A DNA stretch of 12,800 nucleotides from an uncultured Bacteroides sp. (lineage in GTDB: Bacteria; Bacteroidota; Bacteroidia; Bacteroidales; Bacteroidaceae). Shown in pieces: positions 6,534-12,800 of this stretch (the stretch's first letter is position 1; every line of letters starts with the position of its first letter). The translations under genes and the position numbers were made by a program. The notes under the pieces are model-generated. The model was not told the DNA's origin. It saw only the letters and a list, made by a program, of their open reading frames with translations, and made no database searches. The stretch covers positions 1 to 12,800 of the forward strand of contig CAKUYM010000100.1 in the NCBI GenBank assembly GCA_934716785.1, given 5' to 3'.

Positions 6534-7850
6534 TCATTCCGGTATACCAATCCATCGTAACCGGCTCGTATCGTAACCGTGGCGTTCGGCAGCAGTGACC
6601 AGCTTTCTCTTTATCTCCTCGGGCAGTTGTGGCGTCCGGCTCAGTATCCAGAGATACTTATCTGTGCTACTCCCTATGAGTGCATAGTTGTAATTCTTCT
6701 TATCCAGTTCCAATATGTAATAATCCGAGTAGAAGTTGAGGAAGAAAGAAACTTTCAGTTTGCCCGGTTGTGTAGGATCGGGTATTTTGGCTTGTCCGTT
6801 TGCAATCTTATTGATATCGTGAGGAGAGCAGCGTTTGCATCCTCGGTTTTCTACGCGGATAGTGCCATTGGGTCGGAGCGTGTAAGTGGCAGTCACATTG
6901 ACAAGATCACGTTCGAATCGGTTCTCGAAACGGGCTATCTCGTACCAGAGTCCCATATAGCGGTTTAAGTCAAGCGTTTGAACCGTACTGTGGTCTGTTC
7001 CTTTAAAAAGCTGCTCCACATTGGAGACCGAAAATTGAAATCCTGCTTCTAAAAGACGTGTAGGGCGTACCCGCCTGCCGGACGTAAAGATGGAAGCGGC
7101 TTCCCCATAAAGCATTCGAAAGATTGCCTGAGGCACTACAACTGTTGTCCACGCATGGTATGCTTTCGCCATTTCACGGGTAAAGAAGTATTGGGAGACT
7201 TGTTGCGGAGCAACGAGATTAAATACGCCATGCGTCTCCTCATGGCTGATAAAAAACTCCATTGCCCGACAGAGATCGCGTATATCTATCCATGGAAAAG
7301 ACTGTGTGCCGGGACCGATGGCTGTAGCAATCTTCGTGGCTTGCAATGGACGGAGCATCTGTTGCATCGCACCGCCATCCGGCGAAAGAACAACGCTGAA
7401 ACGGGTAATGACAAGCCGCGTATGCTCCGGACAGCGTTTTGCTTCTTTTTCCCATGCATAACAAAGATCGGACAGGAATCCCTCTCCACGGGTATGGGTA
7501 TATTCGTCCACCTCTGCCATTGCGGGATAATAGCCTACGGCAGAAGCAGAAATCATCAGTTTCGGTTTTGTCCGTACGGCATTCAGCGCACGGATGATAC
7601 GGTGCGTGACGACAACACGGCTATCGAAAAGTTCCTGACGGTGTTCCGGTGTCCAGCGTCTATTTATCGGTGCTCCTGCCAGATTGATGATAACATCGCA
7701 ATGTGCCAGCGTTTGAATCAGATGCCCGGACATGCCTTCGCGAAACATCGACCTTCCTAAAGGAATCACGCGATGTCCGCCCTTTCGGGTCAGATAATTG
7801 GAGAGATGTTTGCCGATATATCCGGTGGCTCCGGTCATTGCTATATTCAT
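6534..7850 (-). CDS. TIGR01777-family SDR fused to a C-terminal Blc-like lipocalin
   Basis: A 438-residue two-domain protein. Residues 1-283 are an extended short-chain dehydrogenase of the TIGR01777/YfcH type: nucleotide-binding TGATGYIG (6-13), NLAGAPINRRW (56-66), SASAVGYYP (101-109), Y131-x-x-x-K135, and the DUF1731-like end containing GRRVRPTRLLEAGFQF. Residues about 286-438 are a complete lipocalin like bacterial Blc/apolipoprotein D: the GxW motif GLWYEIARF (300-308), a central barrel, and the second conserved region YLWILSRTP (399-407). Blc proteins are normally separate outer-membrane lipoproteins, but this protein starts with the Rossmann fold and shows no signal peptide, so the lipocalin should be cytoplasmic. 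A hydrophobic substrate or cofactor passed between the domains is inference; the SDR substrate is unknown. It is divergent from the lytic transglycosylase gene. Both parts are in one uninterrupted frame. Confidence 0.92.
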   Translation of the reverse strand: MNIAMTGATGYIGKHLSNYLTRKGGHRVIPLGRSMFREGMSGHLIQTLAHCDVIINLAGAPINRRWTPEHRQELFDSRVVVTHRIIRALNAVRTKPKLMISASAVGYYPAMAEVDEYTHTRGEGFLSDLCYAWEKEAKRCPEHTRLVITRFSVVLSPDGGAMQQMLRPLQATKIATAIGPGTQSFPWIDIRDLCRAMEFFISHEETHGVFNLVAPQQVSQYFFTREMAKAYHAWTTVVVPQAIFRMLYGEAASIFTSGRRVRPTRLLEAGFQFSVSNVEQLFKGTDHSTVQTLDLNRYMGLWYEIARFENRFERDLVNVTATYTLRPNGTIRVENRGCKRCSPHDINKIANGQAKIPDPTQPGKLKVSFFLNFYSDYYILELDKKNYNYALIGSSTDKYLWILSRTPQLPEEIKRKLVTAAERHGYDTSRLRWIGIPE

Positions 7851-7882
7851 TTTTTATTCTATTGTAATTCAACTCTGTTAGA

Positions 7883-7890
7883 AAAACGTA
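7883..7890 (-). promoter_or_regulatory. Possible -7 promoter box for the SDR-lipocalin gene
   Basis: Minus strand reads TACGTTTT, seven of eight positions relative to TAnnTTTG, ending 32 bases before the ATG at 7850. No clear -33 partner is seen. Weak call. Confidence 0.3.
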
Positions 7891-7909
7891 TAAAAAGCAG
7901 GAAAAGTTC

Positions 7910-7939
7910 TTTGAAAAAGGCAAAATGAGGTTATCTTTG
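7910..7939 (+). promoter_or_regulatory. Bacteroides promoter (-33 TTTG and -7 TATCTTTG) for the lytic transglycosylase gene
   Basis: TTTG (7910-7913), an 18-base spacer and TATCTTTG (7932-7939) form the best complete Bacteroides promoter in the window. The start codon is 33 bases after the -7 box. Confidence 0.7.
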
Positions 7940-7972
7940 CATGGCAGACTTAAATATTGAATAAATATTGAA

Positions 7973-8953
7973 ATGAAGAAACTGATAAAGATCAACTATA
8001 TTCTTACTCTTGTATTAACATGCTGCATTGGTGCCACTATTCCTATTCTGATAGGCAGCAGCCGGATCAATGAGCCGCATTCCGCGAAATCGGAAGTACC
8101 TTATTGCGTTACTCCTCCTACTGTGCCTACCCAAGTCACTTTTGACAAAACCATCATTGATCTTCGTCGCTACGACCGTCGCGAACGGATGGATCGTGAA
8201 ATGATGTCATTTACCTATATGCACTCTACCACCATGCTTCTGATAAAGCGTGCCAATCGGTATTTCCCCATCGTGGAGCCGATATTGAAAGCAAATGGCG
8301 TGCCCGACGACTTCAAGTATCTGATGGTGATAGAAAGTAATTTGAACAACATTGCCCGCTCTCCTGCCGGAGCGGCCGGATTATGGCAATTCATGCCTAC
8401 CACCGGACGAGAATTCGGGTTGGAAGTGAATGACAACGTAGACGAACGCTACAACATTGAAAAAGCAACAGTAGCCGCCTGTAAGTATTTCAAACAGGCG
8501 TATGGCAAATATGGCGACTGGATGGCTGTGTCCGCCGCTTACAATGCGGGACAGGCACGCATCTCTTCCCAGCTCGACAAGCAATTGGCGAGTCATGCCA
8601 TGGATTTATGGCTGGTAGAAGAAACATCCCGATATATGTTTCGTTTGTTAGCAGTCAAGGAAATATTCAGTAATCCGCAGCGTTATGGATTTCTCCTGAA
8701 AAGAGAACACCTCTATCCGGTCATTCCGTATAAGAAAGTGACAATAAACGCTCCTATAGATAACTTGAGCGATTATGCCAAACAGCAAGGCATCACCTAT
8801 GCGCAACTTCGTGACGCTAATCCGTGGCTGCGAGACACCTCATTGAAGAATAGAACAGGAAAGACATATGTTCTCCATATTCCCACGCAGGAAGGAATGC
8901 ACTACGATCCGAAAAAGACGGTTGCCTACAATGAGAATTGGGTGATTGATTAA
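7973..8953 (+). CDS. Exported lytic transglycosylase, SLT domain (MltD-like)
   Basis: A murein-cleaving enzyme that cuts the MurNAc-GlcNAc bond with formation of a 1,6-anhydro product, working in the periplasm. Seen in 326 residues: an N-terminal hydrophobic leader (about 4-28, with C17-C18 but no clean lipobox, so a signal peptide or anchor and not a confident lipoprotein), a spacer, then the SLT domain with VIESNLNNIARSPAGAAGLW (119-138, catalytic E121), QFMPTTG (139-145) and the AYNAG motif (189-193). After the domain lies a region resembling MltD upstream of its LysM repeats, including a degenerate LysM-like unit (about 264-303) ending in YVLHIP. MltD homologues often carry intact LysM repeats; this one is shorter. 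It has its own strong promoter and sits 66 bases before the channel gene. Confidence 0.93.
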   Translation: MKKLIKINYILTLVLTCCIGATIPILIGSSRINEPHSAKSEVPYCVTPPTVPTQVTFDKTIIDLRRYDRRERMDREMMSFTYMHSTTMLLIKRANRYFPIVEPILKANGVPDDFKYLMVIESNLNNIARSPAGAAGLWQFMPTTGREFGLEVNDNVDERYNIEKATVAACKYFKQAYGKYGDWMAVSAAYNAGQARISSQLDKQLASHAMDLWLVEETSRYMFRLLAVKEIFSNPQRYGFLLKREHLYPVIPYKKVTINAPIDNLSDYAKQQGITYAQLRDANPWLRDTSLKNRTGKTYVLHIPTQEGMHYDPKKTVAYNENWVID

Positions 8954-9019
8954 CGGGAAACGAATTAGGAAGAGTATATATTTATCAGATATGCGTTTTT
9001 GTCAGAGATACGTTTTGTT

Positions 9020-9955
9020 ATGAAACTGAAAGAAAGAATTCACCGTTTTCTGCATGACGAGCAACTAAAACGAAAGTTGTACGTCATTATTTTCGAATCG
9101 GACACTCCTGCCGGGAAATTGTTTGATGTGATTCTTATCGGCTGTATCTTAGTCAGTGTGTTGCTCGTCATCATTGAAAGCCTGAAAGGACTTCCCTCAT
9201 ATCTGTCAACTCCGTTCGTCGTGCAAGAATACCTTTTCACGGCTTTTTTCACATTCGAGTATCTGACAAGGATTTATTGCTCACCCCATCCCAGAAAATA
9301 CGTTCTTAGCTTTTTCGGTATTGTAGACCTGTTGGCCACTTTGCCACTTTATATAGGATTGCTTTTCCCCGGTGCACGCTATCTGCTCATCATACGCACT
9401 TTCCGGCTGATACGTGTATTCCGTGTATTCAAACTGTTCAATTTCCTAAATGAAGGTGAACGGTTGCTTACAGCCTTGCGAGAGAGCAGTAAGAAAATTG
9501 CCGTATTTTTCTTGTTTGTCGTTATATTAGTGATTTCCATCGGAACCTTGATGTATATGATTGAAGGCGTACATCCCGGTTCGCAGTTCGACAATATCCC
9601 CAATAGTATCTATTGGGCGATTGTCACCATGACTACCGTAGGCTACGGAGACATTACTCCGGTCACGGGTTTGGGAAGATTTCTTTCTGCCTGTGTGATG
9701 CTCATCGGTTACACCATTATTGCCGTTCCGACGGGCATTGTATCAGTCTCGATGATGAAAGACTATAAGCTTAAGATGAACAAGGAATGTCCCAATTGCC
9801 ATCGTTCCGGACATGAGGACAATGCAATATTTTGCAAATATTGTGGAAGTATCCTGAATCCGGACGACATAATCGAACTCCCGAAAGATAAAACAAAAGA
9901 GAACTCGGAAGATGAGACAAAAGAAAATTCGGAGGAAGAGCTGAAACCGAAATAA
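9020..9955 (+). CDS. Voltage-gated-type K+ channel with C-terminal zinc ribbon
   Basis: A 311-residue six-helix ion channel of the inner membrane. Seen: helices S1 and S2 (about 35-55, 68-85), S3 (about 96-115), an S4 voltage-sensor helix with charges every third residue (R126, R129, R132, R135, K138), S5 (about 158-180), a pore helix with the selectivity filter TVGYGD (206-211), and S6 (about 219-246). The filter indicates potassium selectivity. After S6 a cytoplasmic zinc ribbon follows (CPNC at 257-260, CKYC at 272-275) and then a charged tail containing two copies of an 8-residue repeat. The start is taken as ATG 9020; an in-frame TTG at 8999 would add seven residues and is less likely. 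In bacterial K+ channels the C-terminus commonly gates the pore, so metal- or redox-linked gating is an inference. Confidence 0.93.
   Translation: MKLKERIHRFLHDEQLKRKLYVIIFESDTPAGKLFDVILIGCILVSVLLVIIESLKGLPSYLSTPFVVQEYLFTAFFTFEYLTRIYCSPHPRKYVLSFFGIVDLLATLPLYIGLLFPGARYLLIIRTFRLIRVFRVFKLFNFLNEGERLLTALRESSKKIAVFFLFVVILVISIGTLMYMIEGVHPGSQFDNIPNSIYWAIVTMTTVGYGDITPVTGLGRFLSACVMLIGYTIIAVPTGIVSVSMMKDYKLKMNKECPNCHRSGHEDNAIFCKYCGSILNPDDIIELPKDKTKENSEDETKENSEEELKPK
9887..9934 (+). repeat. Two tandem 24-bp units encoding a charged octapeptide
   Basis: Units 9887-9910 and 9911-9934 encode DKTKENSE and DETKENSE at the C-terminus of the K+ channel. They differ at a few mostly synonymous positions. A small in-frame duplication in a disordered tail. 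Confidence 0.7.
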
Positions 9956-10019
9956 CGGATGGAACAAAAGACGGATGACTTAAAGCAAAGATGAAAAACA
10001 ATTTTTACCCCCTATATTT

Positions 10020-12521
10020 ATGAATAAACATCTTAAAATCGCAGTAGCTCTATTAGTAGCTTTACCGGCATTGGTCATCGCACAGGTGCGCACCGAGCAA
10101 ACCTTTGAAAAGGGATGGAAGTTTACCCGTGACGATGACAAGGAATTCCATCAGAAAGAGTATGATGATGCCAAATGGCAATCCGTTACCGTCCCGCACG
10201 ATTGGGCTATCTACGGTCCCTTCAGCATTGACAACGACAAACAGACTGTGGCTATCACCCAAGACGGTCAGAAAGAGGCAATGGAACATGCCGGGCGTAC
10301 AGGCGGCCTTCCTTTTGTAGGAGTAGGCTGGTATCGTTTGAATTTCGAGGTTCCGGAATTCTCTTCCGGCAAGAGAGCAACCCTAATCTTTGACGGTGCC
10401 ATGAGTCATGCCCGTGTGTATGTCAACGGACAGGAAGCGGGCTACTGGCCCTACGGCTACAGCTCTTTTAGTATTGATGCCACCCCTTACTTGAAAGCGG
10501 GAGAGCAGAACACATTAGCTGTCCGCTTGGAGAACGAGACCGAATCTTCGCGGTGGTATCCGGGTGCGGGGCTGTATCGAAACGTTCATTTAGTGATCAA
10601 CGAGGATGCGCATATCCCGACATGGGGAACGCAACTGACTACTCCTGTCGTGACAAAGGAGTTTGCCAAGGTGAACTTGAAGACCAAACTCCAATTTCCT
10701 ACCGGCAAGTCCATTACCGATTATCGTATCGTGACCGAACTGAAAGCTCCCGACGGAAAAGTAGTAGCTGTCAATGAGGAAAAAGGTACAAAGTATGACG
10801 GAAAAGTCTTTGAACAAGATTTCGTGATAGATGCTCCTTCACTTTGGTCGCCCGACTCACCGTCACTCTATTCTGCCGTATCCAGAGTTTACGAAGGAAG
10901 TATGTTGAAGGACGAGTATACTACGCCTTTCGGTATCCGTTCCATTGAAATCATTCCGAACAAAGGATTTTATCTGAACGGTGAACGTACCCAGTTTAAG
11001 GGGGTATGCAATCATCACGACTTAGGTCCTTTGGGTGGCATAGCCAACGAAGCCGGTATCCGTCGCCAAATACGTATTTTGAAAGACATGGGTTGCAACG
11101 CTATTCGTACTTCTCACAATATGCCCGCACCGGAATTAATCCGTGCTTGCGACGAAATGGGTATGATGGTGATGGCAGAATCATTTGACGAATGGAAAGG
11201 TGCTAAATTGCAGAACGGCTACCATAAACTTTTCGATGAGTGGGTGGAGAAGGATTTGGTGAATCTGATTCATCAGTTCCGCAACAATCCCAGTGTGGTG
11301 ATGTGGTGTGTCGGCAATGAAGTCCCCGACCAATGGAATGGTGACCGCGGACCGAAACTGTCTCGTTTCCTACAGGATATTTGTCATCGCGAAGACCCTA
11401 CGCGTCCTGTCACTCAAGGTATGGATGCTCCCGATGCTGTGGTAAATAACAATATGGCTGCTGTGATGGATGTGGCCGGATTCAATTATCGCCCGCATAA
11501 ATATCAGGCGAACTACAAAAAACTTCCGCAGCAGATTATATTGGGCAGTGAGACAGCTTCAACGGTCAGCTCACGAGGTGTGTACAAATTGCCGGTTGTC
11601 CGCCGGGCGATGCAGAGGTATCCGGATCATCAGGCCTCCTCTTATGACGTAGAGCACTGTGGATGGTCCAATCTGCCCGAAGATGATTTCATCCAGCATG
11701 AGGACTTCCCTTATTGTATCGGAGAGTTTGTTTGGACAGGATTCGATTATTTGGGCGAACCCACTCCTTATTATACAGACTGGCCAAGCCACTCTTCTTT
11801 ATTCGGAATCATCGACCTTGCCGGATTGCCGAAAGATCGTTATTATCTCTACCGCAGCCATTGGAACAAGAAAGAGGAAACGCTTCATATCCTGCCACAT
11901 TGGAATTGGGAAGGACATGAGGGCGAAGTAGTGCCGGTATTTGTCTATACCAACCATCCGTCTGCCGAGCTGTTTATCAACGGTAAGAGTCAAGGAAAGC
12001 GTACAAAAGACCTTTCGGTGACGGTAGACAACAGTGCGGATTCGACTTCAACCGCCAACTTCAAGCGTCAGCAGCGTTATCGTCTGATGTGGATGGATAC
12101 GAAGTACGAACCGGGTACGGTGAAAGTGGTAGCTTACGATAAAGACGGTAAGGCCGTTGCCGAAAAGGAGATCCGCACAGCCGGCAAACCGCATCATATC
12201 GAACTGATTGCGGATCGCACGCAAATCAAGGCGGACGGAAAAGACTTGTCGTTTGTCACAGTCAGGGTGTTGGATAAAGATGGAAATCTCTGTCCGTTGG
12301 CGGATAATGTAATCAGCTTCAAGGTGAAAGGCGCAGGTACATACCGCGCAGGAGCCAACGGAAATCCTGCTTCGCTCGAATCATTCCAGACTCCGAAGAT
12401 GAAAGTCTTTAGCGGTATGATGACTGCCATCGTTTCTTCTTCGGAGAAACCGGGTAAAATTACACTGGAAGCCACCGGAAAAGGATTGGTGAAAGGTGTG
12501 TTGGAAATAGAAAGTAAATAA
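10020..12521 (+). CDS. Exported beta-galactosidase, glycoside hydrolase family 2
   Basis: A retaining glycosidase, probably acting on beta-galactosides in the periplasm or at the surface. Seen in 833 residues: a signal peptide (MNKHLKIAVALLVALPALVIA, cleavage near 21/22), a jelly-roll sugar-binding domain (about 27-193, with VPHDWA and GWYR), an immunoglobulin-like domain (about 215-305), and the TIM barrel (about 308-615) with GVCNHHDLGPLG, RTSHN, WCVGNEVPDQW (acid/base E434) and GSETAS (likely nucleophile E511). FVWTGFDYLGEPTPY follows (570-584). After the barrel come a DUF4982-like domain (about 630-720) and a C5-type beta domain (about 724-830). This layout matches a Bacteroides GH2 subgroup related to streptococcal BgaA. 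No SusC/SusD genes, sulfatases or regulators lie next to it, so its glycan is unknown. It starts 64 bases after the channel gene and may share its transcript. Confidence 0.93.
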   Translation: MNKHLKIAVALLVALPALVIAQVRTEQTFEKGWKFTRDDDKEFHQKEYDDAKWQSVTVPHDWAIYGPFSIDNDKQTVAITQDGQKEAMEHAGRTGGLPFVGVGWYRLNFEVPEFSSGKRATLIFDGAMSHARVYVNGQEAGYWPYGYSSFSIDATPYLKAGEQNTLAVRLENETESSRWYPGAGLYRNVHLVINEDAHIPTWGTQLTTPVVTKEFAKVNLKTKLQFPTGKSITDYRIVTELKAPDGKVVAVNEEKGTKYDGKVFEQDFVIDAPSLWSPDSPSLYSAVSRVYEGSMLKDEYTTPFGIRSIEIIPNKGFYLNGERTQFKGVCNHHDLGPLGGIANEAGIRRQIRILKDMGCNAIRTSHNMPAPELIRACDEMGMMVMAESFDEWKGAKLQNGYHKLFDEWVEKDLVNLIHQFRNNPSVVMWCVGNEVPDQWNGDRGPKLSRFLQDICHREDPTRPVTQGMDAPDAVVNNNMAAVMDVAGFNYRPHKYQANYKKLPQQIILGSETASTVSSRGVYKLPVVRRAMQRYPDHQASSYDVEHCGWSNLPEDDFIQHEDFPYCIGEFVWTGFDYLGEPTPYYTDWPSHSSLFGIIDLAGLPKDRYYLYRSHWNKKEETLHILPHWNWEGHEGEVVPVFVYTNHPSAELFINGKSQGKRTKDLSVTVDNSADSTSTANFKRQQRYRLMWMDTKYEPGTVKVVAYDKDGKAVAEKEIRTAGKPHHIELIADRTQIKADGKDLSFVTVRVLDKDGNLCPLADNVISFKVKGAGTYRAGANGNPASLESFQTPKMKVFSGMMTAIVSSSEKPGKITLEATGKGLVKGVLEIESK

Positions 12522-12527
12522 AAAAAA

Positions 12528-12565
12528 TAATCCCCCTGCTACGGCTCAGTGGGGCAGGGGGATTA
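12528..12565. terminator. Bidirectional Rho-independent terminator between convergent genes
   Basis: A perfect 12-bp stem: TAATCCCCCTGC (12528-12539) and GCAGGGGGATTA (12554-12565), with a 14-base loop. A run of A just upstream (from 12520) gives a strong U tract for the minus-strand transcript; the plus-strand tail ACTTTTG is weaker. The TAA stop codon of the minus-strand gene (12563-12565) is part of the stem. Confidence 0.9.
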
Positions 12566-12800
12566 CTTTTGCTTCTCTGTCAGATACTTCCAATAACGCA
12601 CAGGCATATCCTGTTTGTGCTTTCTCGGATTCATACGCTCTTTTATGCAGACAGCCTTGAAGTAGGTCTTCCAAAGTTGTTGGAAGAGTTTTTCATCTTC
12701 ATCCATGATACTTTCGTCCAGCATTCCCGTAATCAAGTGGGATTCGCGACTGTCATCATCAAAATAAATCGTAGTCACTTCCTGCAAGTCATAGTAAAAG
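12563..12800 (-). CDS. DUF4130 / TIGR03915-family putative DNA-repair protein (C-terminal part)
   Basis: The last 79 codons of a gene that begins beyond the right edge; the frame is open to the end of the window, so the TTG at 12787 is not a true start. The end of the protein shows the family's distinctive segment: HLITGMLDESIM, DEKLFQQLWKTYFKAVCIKER, and MPVRYWKYLTEKQ. Proteins of this family are usually about 250 residues, contain a domain related to uracil-DNA glycosylases, and are often encoded next to a radical-SAM protein (TIGR03916-type); a DNA repair or modification role is proposed but not established. The partner gene would lie outside the window. Confidence 0.85.
   Translation of the reverse strand, partial: FYYDLQEVTTIYFDDDSRESHLITGMLDESIMDEDEKLFQQLWKTYFKAVCIKERMNPRKHKQDMPVRYWKYLTEKQK

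Noticed and set aside
7155..7760. A 201-codon open frame on the plus strand
   Set aside because: Antisense to the SDR domain of the fusion protein and rich in Cys, Arg and His in a way typical of a shadow frame.
8977..8984. TATATTTA as a -7 box for the K+ channel gene
   Set aside because: The final G of TAnnTTTG is missing, no -33 partner is visible, and such AT-rich matches are common by chance.
10013..10020. TATATTTA as a -7 promoter box for the GH2 gene
   Set aside because: It overlaps the ATG at 10020, and that start is needed for the signal peptide, so transcription from it would miss the start codon.

Overview
The window looks like an ordinary chromosomal stretch of a Bacteroides or close Bacteroidales relative. 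The evidence is Bacteroides-type promoter boxes (TAnnTTTG about 20-40 bases before several starts, once with a correctly spaced TTTG), little use of Shine-Dalgarno sites, and the gene families present: the M20C dipeptidase PepD, an OmpH/Skp-like lipoprotein, DivIC-type FtsB, and an exported GH2 beta-galactosidase with DUF4982-like and C5-type tail domains. The exact species cannot be read from the window. I see no phage, IS, CRISPR, tRNA or rRNA, and no stretch over 300 bases without a gene.

Layout. 1-2165 (minus): pepD, followed by an overlapping gene for an exported endonuclease/exonuclease/phosphatase-fold protein that runs off the left edge. 2301-3163 (plus): a small conserved-looking membrane protein, then an OmpH/Skp-like lipoprotein gene broken by an in-frame TAG, closed by a terminator. 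3308-3949 (minus): a DivIC/FtsB divisome protein and a four-helix membrane protein, divergent from dnaX. 4097-5971 (plus): dnaX, closed by a terminator. 6099-7850 (minus): a PspC-domain protein and an unusual two-domain protein, a TIGR01777-type SDR fused to a Blc-like lipocalin. 7973-12521 (plus): a lytic transglycosylase, a six-helix K+ channel with a cytoplasmic zinc ribbon, and a GH2 beta-galactosidase. 12563-12800 (minus): the C-terminal end of a DUF4130/TIGR03915 protein. A bidirectional terminator separates the last two.

The genes mostly serve housekeeping and envelope roles: peptide use, division, replication, murein turnover, ion transport, and galactoside hydrolysis. They do not form one pathway. 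I did not find a convincing new multi-gene system. The items most worth checking are the amber-interrupted OmpH gene, the SDR-lipocalin fusion, the zinc-ribbon K+ channel, the hexapeptide repeat directly after a signal peptide, and the small cysteine-containing membrane protein.
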